DNA of 64,000 nucleotides. It comes from Lithodes maja (lineage: Eukaryota > Arthropoda > Malacostraca > Decapoda > Lithodidae). A model generated the notes under the pieces. That model ran no database searches and was not told where the DNA came from. It saw only the letters and a program-made list of their open reading frames with translations. Location: the NCBI GenBank assembly GCA_037953745.1, contig JBAKBP010013083.1, positions 1-64,000 of the forward strand. Direction: 5' to 3'. Position numbers and translations under genes: made by a program. Position 1 is the first letter of the stretch, and each line of letters opens with the position of its first letter. Of this stretch, positions 19,424 through 28,550 are shown piece by piece.

Positions 19424-22335
19424 GAAATAAATTGGGAGGGGTACGTACAAAAAAGAAAGGAACGGGCAGGGACGAGAAAAATAGGGAAAATACTGGAAAC
19501 GCTAAGTTCATGTATACAAATATTGATGGGTTAATTTCCAAAAAGATTGAGTTTGACGAATATGTAAAGAGAGAGAGGCCCGGGGTAGTATGTTTGACTG
19601 AAACTAAGCTTAACCAGGAGGTAGACACGAATATAATTAGTTGTGCAGGATACAGTACATGGAGAAGAGACAGGTTAGGAAAGCTAGGAGGAGGAGTGTT
19701 GATCATGGTAGATAATAAAATTACTGCTAAAGAATTAAAACTTGGTGATAGCATTGCTGAAGTGGTAGCAGTTGAAATTGAGGATAATGATAGGTCAAAA
19801 TTGGACATTGTATCAGTTTATTTACCTCCTAAGACTAAATCTTGGAGCAACGATGAATATAATGAATTAATTTTGGAAACCTTGCGTATGTTAGAAATTA
19901 TTTGTAAAAGGAAAAATAGGCTTATTCTTGCAGGGGACTTTAATTGCGGGGAGGTGGATTGGGAATGTTTGGATGCGGGTTCAAATGAAAATACTTGGGG
20001 TAGCAAATTTCTTGAACTAACAATGGGGTACCTATTAACACAACACGTTATGGAAAATACAAGATTTAGAGGAGGTGATGAACCATCAAGACTCGACTTA
20101 TTATTCACCAAAGACCCCCAAGAAATAAAGAACCTAACATATTTGAGTCCCATGGGAAAAAGCGATCATGCTGTGATTGAATTTGAATTGACAGTGGAAT
20201 TTCTGGAAGGCAGAGAGGAGGAACATAGGGAATATAGACTAAATTATAGTAAGGCGGATTATGAATCATTACGAGGATACTTTGCAAATATAGATTGGTC
20301 ATTTATTGAGCAAGAACAGAATATTCAGGTAAAATACACCATGTTACTAGACATTTACAGGGAGGGGGTAGATAAATATGTACCAACATTTAAGGATAGA
20401 AAGCTGGTTAAGGAGAAAGAGTGGTTTAACATGCGATGTCACATTGCCCAGAACAAAAAGGACTCTGCATGGAATAAAGTGAGAAGGAGACACACTGAGG
20501 AAAAATGGAATGAGTATAAGAATGCTAGAAACAACTATGTCAGGACTATAAGAGAGGAGAAAAAGAACTTTGAAAAAGATATAGTAAACAAATGTAATAA
20601 AGAACCCAAACTGTTCTATAGTTATATCAACGGCAAAACAAAAATAAAGGACAAAATAACAAAGCTTAGGGTAGAGGGTCAATTATATGAAGACACAGTG
20701 GGTATGTGTGAAATTATGAATGATACATTAACATCCGTGTTTGTGGAGGAGGATGACTATGTAGAACCTGTGGTGGAATTGAACGAGATACAGGGACTAG
20801 AGTCGATAGAAGTCAACAAGGATGAACTAAAATCATTGTTAGAAGAATTGGACGTGAGAAAATCTATGGGCCCAGATAACATTGCTGGATGGGTATTGAG
20901 AGAATGTTCTGAACAACTAGTGAGACCTATTTTTAATATTGTTCAACACTCATTAAACAAGGGGGAACTTCCCTTAGAATGGAAACAAGCAAATATAACT
21001 CCAATATATAAAAGTGGAAATAAAGAAGACCCGCTAAATTATCGACCGGTATCCTTAACGAGTGTTATATGCAAGCTTTGTGAAAAGATTATTAGAAAAA
21101 GATGGGTGGGTATGTTGGAGGAGAGGGAAATAATTTCAAGCAAGCAGTTCGGGTTCAGAAAAGGTCATTCGTGTACCACAAATTTGTTGAGTTACTATGA
21201 TAGGGTAATTGACATTGTACAAGGGAGGGAGGGGTGGGTGGATTGTATTTACTTAGATTTCAAGAAGGCATTTGATAAGGTGCCTCATAAGAGATTGTTG
21301 TGGAAGCTCAGGACTGTGGGGCGGGTTGAGGGAGTATTATTAAAGTGGATGGAAAACTATTTAATTGGGAGGGAAATGCGAACAGTAATAAAAGGAAAGT
21401 TCTCCTCGTGGAAAAGGGTAAAAAGCGGAGTGCCTCAAGGATCGGTGTTGGCCCCAATCATGTTTTTGGTTTTCATCAACGACCTTCAAATGGGAATAGG
21501 CTCATATATATCTATGTTTGCTGATGATGCAAAATTAATGAAGCATATTACAAGTAGGAGTAGTTGTGAAGAATTACAGAGAGACCTAGATAAGTTATAT
21601 GAGTGGAGTCAAACTTGGAAAATGGAATTCAACACGAGTAAGTGTCAGGTTCTTGAGATGGGAAAAAGTAAATATAGACCTTCTTGGGGATATAAAATAG
21701 GAGATGAAATAATTAGTAAAGCTGTGAAAGCAAAAGACCTAGGGGTAGTTGTGGCAGACAGCTTGTCACCTGAACAGCATATAAATAAAATAACTGGTGA
21801 AACCTATGCAGTGTTGACTAACATGAGAATAGCTCTGAATTATTTAGATGAAGAGATGTTAGCAAAAATAATAGGGACAATAATACGACCAAGACTGGAG
21901 TATGCAGCAGTGGTGTGGTCTCCACACCTTATAAAACATAATAAAAAACTGGAAAGAGTTCAGAGAGTTGCCACTAAGATGATAGCTAGCCTTAGAGACC
22001 TGCCTTATGAGGAAAGATTGGAGAGGCTAAAGCTGCCAACGCTGAGGGAGAGGAGAGAGAGAGGTGACATGATCATGATGTTTAAGTGTGTGAAAGGTTT
22101 TGAGAAGATCGACAAGGGAGATTTTGTGGTGAGGGACGAGGGAAGAACCAGGGGTCATGATTGTAAGTTGAGGAAAGTTATATGTAAGTCTGATGTAAGA
22201 AAGTTCAGCTTCCCGTATAGAAGCATTGAGTGTTGGAATAAGTTGGATGGGGAGGTGGTGGGAGCAAGAAATATCCAAACTTTTAAAGCAAAATTGGATA
22301 AATGTAGAGAGAGAGACAGGACAACACGAGCTTAG
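19258..22335 (+). CDS. CR1-4 ORF2: endonuclease plus reverse transcriptase
   Basis: 1025 codons from the ATG at 19258; the frame is open a little further upstream. Residues 1-80 are a Gly/Arg-rich leader overlapping ORF1. The endonuclease (about 83-310) has MYTNIDGLISKK, VVCLTETKLN, LILAGDFNCGEVDW and MGKSDHAVIEF. The RT has DNIAGWVLREC, NYRPVSLTSVICK, YLDFKKAFDKVPH near 665, GVPQGSVLAPIMF, and MFADDAKLM near 755. The C-terminus has RPRLEYAAVVWSPH, RVQRVATKMI and the final NKLDGEV...FKAKLDKC block. No stop or frameshift is seen. The ORF is in the -1 frame relative to ORF1, as in CR1-2, CR1-5 and CR1-6. Confidence 0.92.
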   Translation: MVYKAKGRSREGKGDGAGDGGEGRERNSPSGGRGRGGGNGARNSPGGDKRRGDKLGNKLGGVRTKKKGTGRDEKNRENTGNAKFMYTNIDGLISKKIEFDEYVKRERPGVVCLTETKLNQEVDTNIISCAGYSTWRRDRLGKLGGGVLIMVDNKITAKELKLGDSIAEVVAVEIEDNDRSKLDIVSVYLPPKTKSWSNDEYNELILETLRMLEIICKRKNRLILAGDFNCGEVDWECLDAGSNENTWGSKFLELTMGYLLTQHVMENTRFRGGDEPSRLDLLFTKDPQEIKNLTYLSPMGKSDHAVIEFELTVEFLEGREEEHREYRLNYSKADYESLRGYFANIDWSFIEQEQNIQVKYTMLLDIYREGVDKYVPTFKDRKLVKEKEWFNMRCHIAQNKKDSAWNKVRRRHTEEKWNEYKNARNNYVRTIREEKKNFEKDIVNKCNKEPKLFYSYINGKTKIKDKITKLRVEGQLYEDTVGMCEIMNDTLTSVFVEEDDYVEPVVELNEIQGLESIEVNKDELKSLLEELDVRKSMGPDNIAGWVLRECSEQLVRPIFNIVQHSLNKGELPLEWKQANITPIYKSGNKEDPLNYRPVSLTSVICKLCEKIIRKRWVGMLEEREIISSKQFGFRKGHSCTTNLLSYYDRVIDIVQGREGWVDCIYLDFKKAFDKVPHKRLLWKLRTVGRVEGVLLKWMENYLIGREMRTVIKGKFSSWKRVKSGVPQGSVLAPIMFLVFINDLQMGIGSYISMFADDAKLMKHITSRSSCEELQRDLDKLYEWSQTWKMEFNTSKCQVLEMGKSKYRPSWGYKIGDEIISKAVKAKDLGVVVADSLSPEQHINKITGETYAVLTNMRIALNYLDEEMLAKIIGTIIRPRLEYAAVVWSPHLIKHNKKLERVQRVATKMIASLRDLPYEERLERLKLPTLRERRERGDMIMMFKCVKGFEKIDKGDFVVRDEGRTRGHDCKLRKVICKSDVRKFSFPYRSIECWNKLDGEVVGARNIQTFKAKLDKCRERDRTTRA

Positions 22336-22410
22336 GCTCAAATCCTGTATACTAGAATTAGGTGAGTACAATTAGGTGAGTACACACACACACACACACA
22401 CAGGGAAAAT

Positions 22411-22698
22411 ATACTGGGAAAATATACAAAGGAATACAATAGACTGGTAAAAATTGAATTTAAGTCAAGAAGGACTTGTGATGAAATCATGGCAGTAGCG
22501 GCTAGGCTAAAAGGGTTAGAGGGTAAGGACAAAATCTACATCAGGCGAGACTTACCAGAAGAAGAGAGAAAGAAGGAGGCTGAACTAAGGAAAACCGCCA
22601 AGGAGGAAAATAGCAAGAGGACAGAACAAGAAAAGAATAAGTTTTTTTACGGAGTAAGAAAGGGGAAGATTATGAAACTTTCGGTAAAAAGAAACTAA
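22411..22698 (+). pseudogene. CR1-5a ORF1 C-terminus
   Basis: Reads LGKYTKEYNRLVKIEFKSRR, AARLKGLEGKDKIYIRRDL, FFYGVRKGKIMKLSVKRN and TAA at 22696-22698. It is the C-terminal half of the RRM-like ORF1 domain. The ORF2 frame is already open here, one base upstream (-1), across the run GGTAAAAAGA. Confidence 0.8.
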
Positions 22699-25599
22699 AA
22701 ATAAAAGAGGGTAGGGAACAGACCGCCGCAGATAAGGCGCTTGGAGCAGGTAATGGGGGACTAGAAAGTATAAGGATTCTATATAGCAATGTTGATGGGC
22801 TAATCTCTAAGAAACTAGAACTAACAGACTTACTCAATACTAAGAAACCAGAAATAGTATGTCTCACTGAGACAAAACTAAGAGAAGACCTTGATATAAA
22901 TTTGCTAGGATGGTCTGAATATAGGATTTGGAGGAGGGACAGAAAATTTCGACATGGAGGAGGAGTGTGCATCCTTACTAGGAAAGATTTGATTGTGTCT
23001 GAGATAAAACTAGAAACTTCAACAGCAGAAGTTTTAGCAATAGAGATTGGTGGAAACGAAAAAATAGTGGTGATAGTAGCGTATGTACCTCCCAAGACGA
23101 AGACATGGGGTAAGGAGGAGCATAGCCTAATGCGTAAGGAAACAATTAGTGTGCTAGGAAATATCTTGGCTTCAAAGGATGAAATAATCATGTGTGGGGA
23201 CTTTAACTGCAAGGAAGTGAATTGGGAAGATCTTGAAGCCGGAGCAGGGGAGGAAAGTTGGGGCTATGAATTTTTAAGTATGGCCATGGAAAATTCTATA
23301 TACCAACATGTAAAAGAGCCAACAAGAGTAAGGGGAAGTGATCAACCAGCTAGATTGGACCTTCTATTCACAAGAAGGGAGGAGGAGGTTCAAAGTATTC
23401 AGTACCTATGCCCACTAGGAAAAAGCGACCATGCAGTTCTAGACATAGACTTACTATTGAAGTATAATCTACCCAAGGGAAGGGAAAAGCACAAGGAAAA
23501 TCACTGGATGTATTCCAGAACCGATTTCGTAGGACTACGGGATTTTTTCAAGTCACAAAATTGGGATCAGGTGTTATCTGAAAGTGAGATAGAAAAAAAA
23601 ACTCAAGGCATTCATGGAGATCTATGATACTGGTATAAGAACTTTTGTCCCTAAGTACATTAATAAAAGGAAAAAAAGTAATCGCAAAGTATGGTTTAAC
23701 CGCGAATGTAGGCAAGCACAGGAAGCAAAAAACAAAGCCTGGAAAAAGATGAGAAACTGGGATTCGGAAGATAACAGGCAAAAGTATAAAGAGGAGAGAA
23801 ACAAATACACAGAAATGAGGAGGAGGTCAGAGGCAAACCATGAGAAAGGGATAGTGGAGAACTATGAAAAGAATCCAAAAATGTTTTTCAAGTTTGTAAA
23901 CGGCAAAAGGAAGATAAAAGCCACGATCGTAAAGATTAAAAGTGGAAACAGAATCATAGAAGAGGATACAGAGATTGCGGAAGAACTAAATAGAAATTTT
24001 GCATCAGTATTTACAAAAGAAGGAGAATTCATTGCACCAGAAACCAATGAGATAGGTACAGAGGAAATGCCGGAAGTAACATTTAACAGACCAGAGCTCA
24101 TAGACAAAATGAGTAAGGTGGATCCAAACAAAGCCGCTGGACCGGACGGAGTATGAGGCTGGATTATTAAAGAAAATGCTATGGAACTGAGTATACCGTT
24201 ATACGACATAATGACCAAATCATTGGACACAGGGATAGTACCTACAGAATGGAAAAGAGCAAACATTATTCCTATATTTAAGGGAGGAAGCAGAGATAAA
24301 CCACTGAACTATAGACCTGTATCACTATTGAGCATCCTCATGAAGATTCTGGAAGGATTAATAAGGGACAAATGGGTGAACTACCTGGAATCCAAACGAT
24401 TAATTACTGACTGACAATTTGGATTCAGAGGTGGCAGATCATGTGTAAGCAACTTGTTGAGTTTTTACGCTAGAGTAATAGACACAGTGGACAAGAGGGA
24501 AGGATGGGTAGACTGTGCCTACCTAGACTTTAAAAAGGCATTTGACAAAGTTCCACACAAGAGATTGCTGTGGAAATTAAAACTTGAGAGAAAAGTGGGA
24601 GACAAACTGCTGAAATGGATGGAGAGCTACCTTAGCGGAAGACAGATGAGAACAACAGTAAGGGGGAAATCGTCAAACTGGACTCAAATTACGAGTGGGG
24701 TACCACAAGGATCTGTCCTAGCCCCAATCATGTTTCTAATATTTGTAAATGACTTACCTGAGGGACTAACAAGCTACATGAGCATGTTTGCGGACGATGC
24801 TAAGCTGCTTATAACGATCAGAACCCAGGAGGATTGCCTTGAGCTCCAAGCAGATTTGCAAAAGATCCATGAATGGAGCATCAAATGGAATATGGAGTTC
24901 AATGCAGGGAAATGTAAGACTCTAGAAATGGGTAAAAGCAAGTACAGACCTAGAAAAGATTATAAACTAGGAAACGAAGTGATTCCCAAAGCAGAAAAAG
25001 AAAAAGACTTGGGGATAGAATTTAAGGATAACATGTCTCCAGAAAGCCACGTAAATAAGATAGTGAGAGAATCACTAGCACTATTGGCAAATATCAGGAT
25101 GTCTTTCAATTATCTTAATGAAAACACCATGAAACATATAATAACGGCAATAATAAGACCCAGGATGGAATATGCATCTGTAGTGTGGTCCCCTCACATG
25201 AAGAAACATATCCACAAAATTGAGAGGGTACAGAGAGCAGCTACGAGGATGATCCCAGGTTTGGAAAATTTGGAGTACCAAGAGAGGCTCGAGAGATTGA
25301 ATCTACCTACACTGGAACAGAGAAGGAAACGAGGACAGCAAATTCAGATATATAAATGTGTTAGAGGTATTGACAAAATCGACCAAGAAAACTTCATAGA
25401 GAGGGATGGAGGTGAGAGAACAAGAGGTCACAGCTACAAACTAAAAGTGCTTAATAGTAAATCTGATCTGAAAAGTAAAAGATTTCCTACCAACTCGATT
25501 AGTGGGTGGAACAAATTGCCAGCCGAAGTAGTGTCTGCACCATCAGTGCATAGTTTCAAAGCACGGTATGACAAACATATCTTAGGAGGCGGGAATTAA
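22690..25599 (+). pseudogene. CR1-5a ORF2 (endonuclease and RT), inactivated
   Basis: The endonuclease has LYSNVDGLISKK, VCLTETKLRED, MCGDFNCKEVNW and LGKSDHAVLD. The RT has KAAGPDGV, NYRPVSLLSILMK, YLDFKKAFDKVPH, GVPQGSVLAPIMF and MFADDAKLL; the C-terminus has RPRMEYASVVWSPH and KLPAEVVSAPSVH. Defects relative to copy b: an extra A in the A run at about 23590-23599, a stop TGA at about 24154 (GV then stop, where b has GVSGW), and a TGA at about 24412 where b has the Arg of ITDRQFGF. No ATG opens the frame near its start. Confidence 0.88.
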
Positions 25600-25663
25600 C
25601 GAGCATGCTCACTCCCTCAAATACAACTAGTGTAAGTACAACTAGTGTAAGTACACCCCCCCC

Positions 25664-26455
25664 CTGAGAGAGAGATTCGTGAATTGAGGGAGGAGAATGC
25701 TAGGCTAAAACAAGGAGTGGAAACAAATCAGGACAGGACAAAAAATGGAGGAAGAGGTATCTCAAATGAAAAATGTCTGAGGTGATCGAGTGGGTGAAGC
25801 AAAGGTACAACTAAAAGCAATTATTGAGGAGCACAAGGGACAGCAGGAGGAGAACCTGAACAAGAGGGTAGTTAATGCCATCAGACAAAATGAGAAACAG
25901 GTCAGTGATATTATTGATAAGAAGAGATGTGTAATTATGTTTGGAGATGTAGAAGGGGAAATATTAGATAGAAATACTAGAAAGGGTGTGGAGATGAAGA
26001 AAGTTGAGAAGATGATTGATGTGATGGATAGACAAGATAAGGAGGGATGGAAGAGAGAGGTAGAGGATTATTGGAGACTAGGGAAATACAAGAAAGGAGA
26101 AATGAGGCCAATGAAGATTAGATTTAAGTCAACCAAAGTAGCAGAGGAGGTACTCAGATCCAGCTGGAAGTTAAGTCAGGAGGGGGAATACAGAAATGTT
26201 AAACTAAGGAAAGATCTAAATGCGGAAGAGAGGGAAAAATTTAGAGAAATAAATAGAGAAGTCAAAGAAAAGAACGATAATAGATCAGAAGTGGAGAAGG
26301 GGGATTTTTTCTACAGAAACATGGATGGGAAAGTAAGGAAGTGGTACCTGAAGAAGGGGGAGAAGATAGGGGCGGAGGGGGGGAGAAAAGAAGTGGTGGT
26401 ACAGGAAGAAGGATTGGAGGGAGAGGTGCAACAGGAAGGGGAAATAGTAGGATAA
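25664..26455 (+). pseudogene. CR1-6 ORF1 (coiled coil and RRM-like domain)
   Basis: 5'-truncated ORF1. The start region reads IRELREENARLKQGVETNQ (coiled coil) with a stop or shift near 25780; the main open frame is 25790-26455. It includes CVIMFGDVEGEILDRN, WRLGKYKKGEMRPMKIRFK, VKLRKDLNAEEREKFREI, FFYRNMDGKVRKWYLKK and a Glu-rich tail. Same architecture as CR1-4 ORF1, probably RNA binding. Confidence 0.8.
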
Positions 26456-26564
26456 AGACAGGGAATATCAATCAAAATGGTAAAAGCAACAGGTGCAAGA
26501 TGGTCTATAGCAATGTGGATGGGCTGCTATCAAAGAAATTAGAAATAAATGATTACATCAGACA
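26341..26564 (+). pseudogene. CR1-6 ORF2, first part
   Basis: Starts in the -1 frame inside ORF1 (Gly/Arg-rich GERSGGTGRRIGG-like stretch) and reaches MVYSNVDGLLSKKLEINDY, the first endonuclease motif, at 26500-26564. It is cut by RTE-1b after DYIRQ. Coding resumes at 28121 for three codons and then at 28551. Confidence 0.82.
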
Positions 26565-28112
26565 AGTGTGGGAAGCCATGAAAAGAGTGAAGTTGGGGAA
26601 AGCACCAGGAACAGATGGAGTGTGTGGGGAAATGTTGAGGTATGGTGGTGAGATAGTGATAGAATGGGTATGGAAAATGTGCAAACTAGCATGGGAGAAG
26701 GGGAATGTACCCGATGACTGGAAGACTGGCATAATAGTCCCCCTATATAAGGGCAAAGGGGAAAGAGGAGTGTGTGGTAACCACCGAGGAATATGTCTTC
26801 TAAGCGTAGTAGGGAAGGTATACAGTAGGGTAGTGATTGAGAGAGTGAGAGTGAGGACGGAGAAATGGATAGGCGACGAGCAGGGAGGCTTTAGGAAGGG
26901 AAGAGGATGTGTAGATCAGATTTTTGCCCTGAATTGTGTTGTGGAGAAGTATCTGGAGAAGAAACAAAAGGTGTATGTTGCCTTTATGGACTTGGAGAAG
27001 GCCTATGACAGAGTGGATAGAGAAGGTTTGTGGAAAGTACTTAGAATATACGGGGTAGAGGGCAAGTTGCTGAAAGCAGTGAAGAGCATGTATGAGGGTG
27101 CAAAGGAGGCAGTACGTGTGGAGAGTGAGCAGAGCGAGTTCTTTGACCTGAATGTTGGTTTGAAACAGGGGTGTGTGATGTCCCCGTGGTTGTTTACTGT
27201 ATATATGGATGGAGTTATGAAAGAAATACTATCAAGAGCAGTGGATGTTGGTGTATCGCTGAAAAGGGAGGGAATTGAGTGGAAGCTACCTACAGTATAC
27301 TGCTGTTTGCGGATGATACAGTTCTGATGAGTGATAATGAATGGGAGTTGCAGGGTCTGGTAAATGAGTTTGGAACAGTGTGCGAAAAACGGAATTTGAA
27401 GGTAAATACGGGGAAGAGCAAGGTTATGGTCTTCGAAAGGGGTGAAGTCACAGAGTGTGAGGTGAAGCTGAACGGTCAGGCTATGGAGATCGTCAACTCT
27501 TTTAAGTATCTGGGCAGTGTGTTGAGTAAAGATGGGACTATGGATGAAGAGGTGCGGGAGAGGGTACAACAGGGGAAGAGGGTTGTAGGAACGCTAAAAG
27601 CAGTAACAAGAAATAGGGTGGTCAGTATGGAAGTGAAGAAGTCCTTGCATGACAGTGTGGTAATCCCGACACTGACTTACGGAAGCGAAGCATGGACGTT
27701 GGTTGAGAGACTCAGACCAAGAGTGAGAGCAGTGGAAATTAATTACTTAAGGAGTGCGTGCGGAATTACATGGAGGGATAGACAGACTAATGAGGAAGTA
27801 AGAAGGAGGTGTGGTGTGGAGGTAGATGTGCTGGAAAGTGTGAAAAGGAACAACTTGAGATGGTTCGGCCATATGGAACGTATGGAAAGCGAGAGAATGA
27901 CTAAGAGGGTGTACGAGAGCGAGGTGGAGGGACAGAGGGGGAGAGGTAGACCGAATATGAGGTGGAAGGATGGAGTGAGGAACTACATGAATGAAGGCGG
28001 TGCTGGTTGGGGGGAGGGGCGTCGACTGACTGGGGACAGAGGTGCATGGGGGCGGTTCGTTCGTGGCCACCCCTTCGGGGATCACGGCGTCAGGCAATAG
28101 ATAGATAGATAG
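26565..28112 (+). mobile_element. RTE-1 LINE copy b, with 8-bp TSD, in CR1-6
   Basis: A 5'-truncated RTE-1 beginning at VWEAMKRVKLGKAPGTDG and ending GGCAATAGATAGATAG. The flanking 8-bp duplication ATCAGACA is at 26557-26564 and 28113-28120. Reverse transcriptase motifs: YKGKGERGVCGNHRGICLL, VYVAFMDLEKAYDRVDREG, GLKQGCVMSPWLF, and LLFADDTVLMSDN in a second frame. A 5-base insertion at about 27293-27297, relative to copy c, breaks the frame just before the FADD motif. The remainder continues as 27279-28100 (KYLGSVLSKDGTMDEEV, YGSEAWTLVERL, LRWFGHMERM). Close to copy c along its length. Confidence 0.92.
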
Positions 28113-28130
28113 ATCAGACAGGAAGAGCCC

Positions 28131-28550
28131 CCTTATTGGCGCCGCTCGACTTAAGTCGTGCACTAATTTGCAGCAAGTTAGGAGCATTATTAAGGCTTTT
28201 AAAGGGTTAAAATCGAGTGCAAATGGCCGGGAGCACAGCGGGCCAGACAGCCGACTCCCAGGGCTTACCGCCCCCCATTAACTCATGTTCCCTGTGTTCT
28301 CGAGAGGCCGGCAGTGTAGCCAGTAGTGAGCATAGCTGGGAAAAATATACCGATATATGCTAAACTCCCATGTTCGTGGCATCACTGCAAGAGAACCACG
28401 AGTGCTACGTAGCTTGTTCTGGTCTCATTTTGAAGCTTTTAGTGCCTAGTGTTTTGCTAAATAATTTTTTTTTCATGCAGATGCTTGATTTATCATGCAG
28501 GAGGGCCTGAATATGCCCAAATGAGCCCAAAACACCCCGCTAGACAAGGG
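28131..28550. other. Insertion of unknown type in CR1-6
   Basis: About 420 bp separates the CR1-6 codons ending at 28130 (IRQEEP) from the resumption at 28551 (ILCLCETKLN). The right edge is AAGGGTTAA, like a piggyBac-type end on a TTAA site; the left edge CCTTATTGGC is not a clear TTAA. GC-rich interior with no coding sequence. Probably a degraded MITE. Confidence 0.45.

Larger units (their letters stand above)
18105..22383 (+). mobile_element. CR1-4 LINE, apparently full length
   Basis: Contains a 5' UTR of about 240 bp, ORF1, ORF2, and a 3' end made of two copies of a 14-bp unit AATTAGGTGAGTAC (22356-22369 and 22370-22383). It lies between two (CA)n tracts, consistent with insertion into a CA microsatellite; because the target is repetitive the TSD cannot be measured. 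Both ORFs are open, so this is a candidate active element. The exact 5' boundary is assigned to the end of the (CA)n and is approximate. Confidence 0.8.
22403..25654 (+). mobile_element. CR1-5 LINE copy a, 5' truncated
   Basis: Starts inside ORF1 directly after the (CA)n at 22383-22402 and ends with two copies of the 15-bp unit AACTAGTGTAAGTAC (25625-25639 and 25640-25654), followed by a C run. The minus-strand copy at 38338-41640 supplies the missing ORF1 start. Confidence 0.85.

Noticed and set aside
18344..22335. Two adjacent host genes with overlapping ends
   Set aside because: Domains, the -1 overlap and the tandem-unit tail identify one LINE.
19251..22371. Antisense open frames across CR1-4
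   Set aside because: Shadow frames caused by purine-rich coding sequence on the plus strand; no motifs.
28090..28112. Independent GATA satellite
   Set aside because: (ATAG)n here and at 46793-46809, 50019-50034 and 62153-62169 is the tail of RTE-1.
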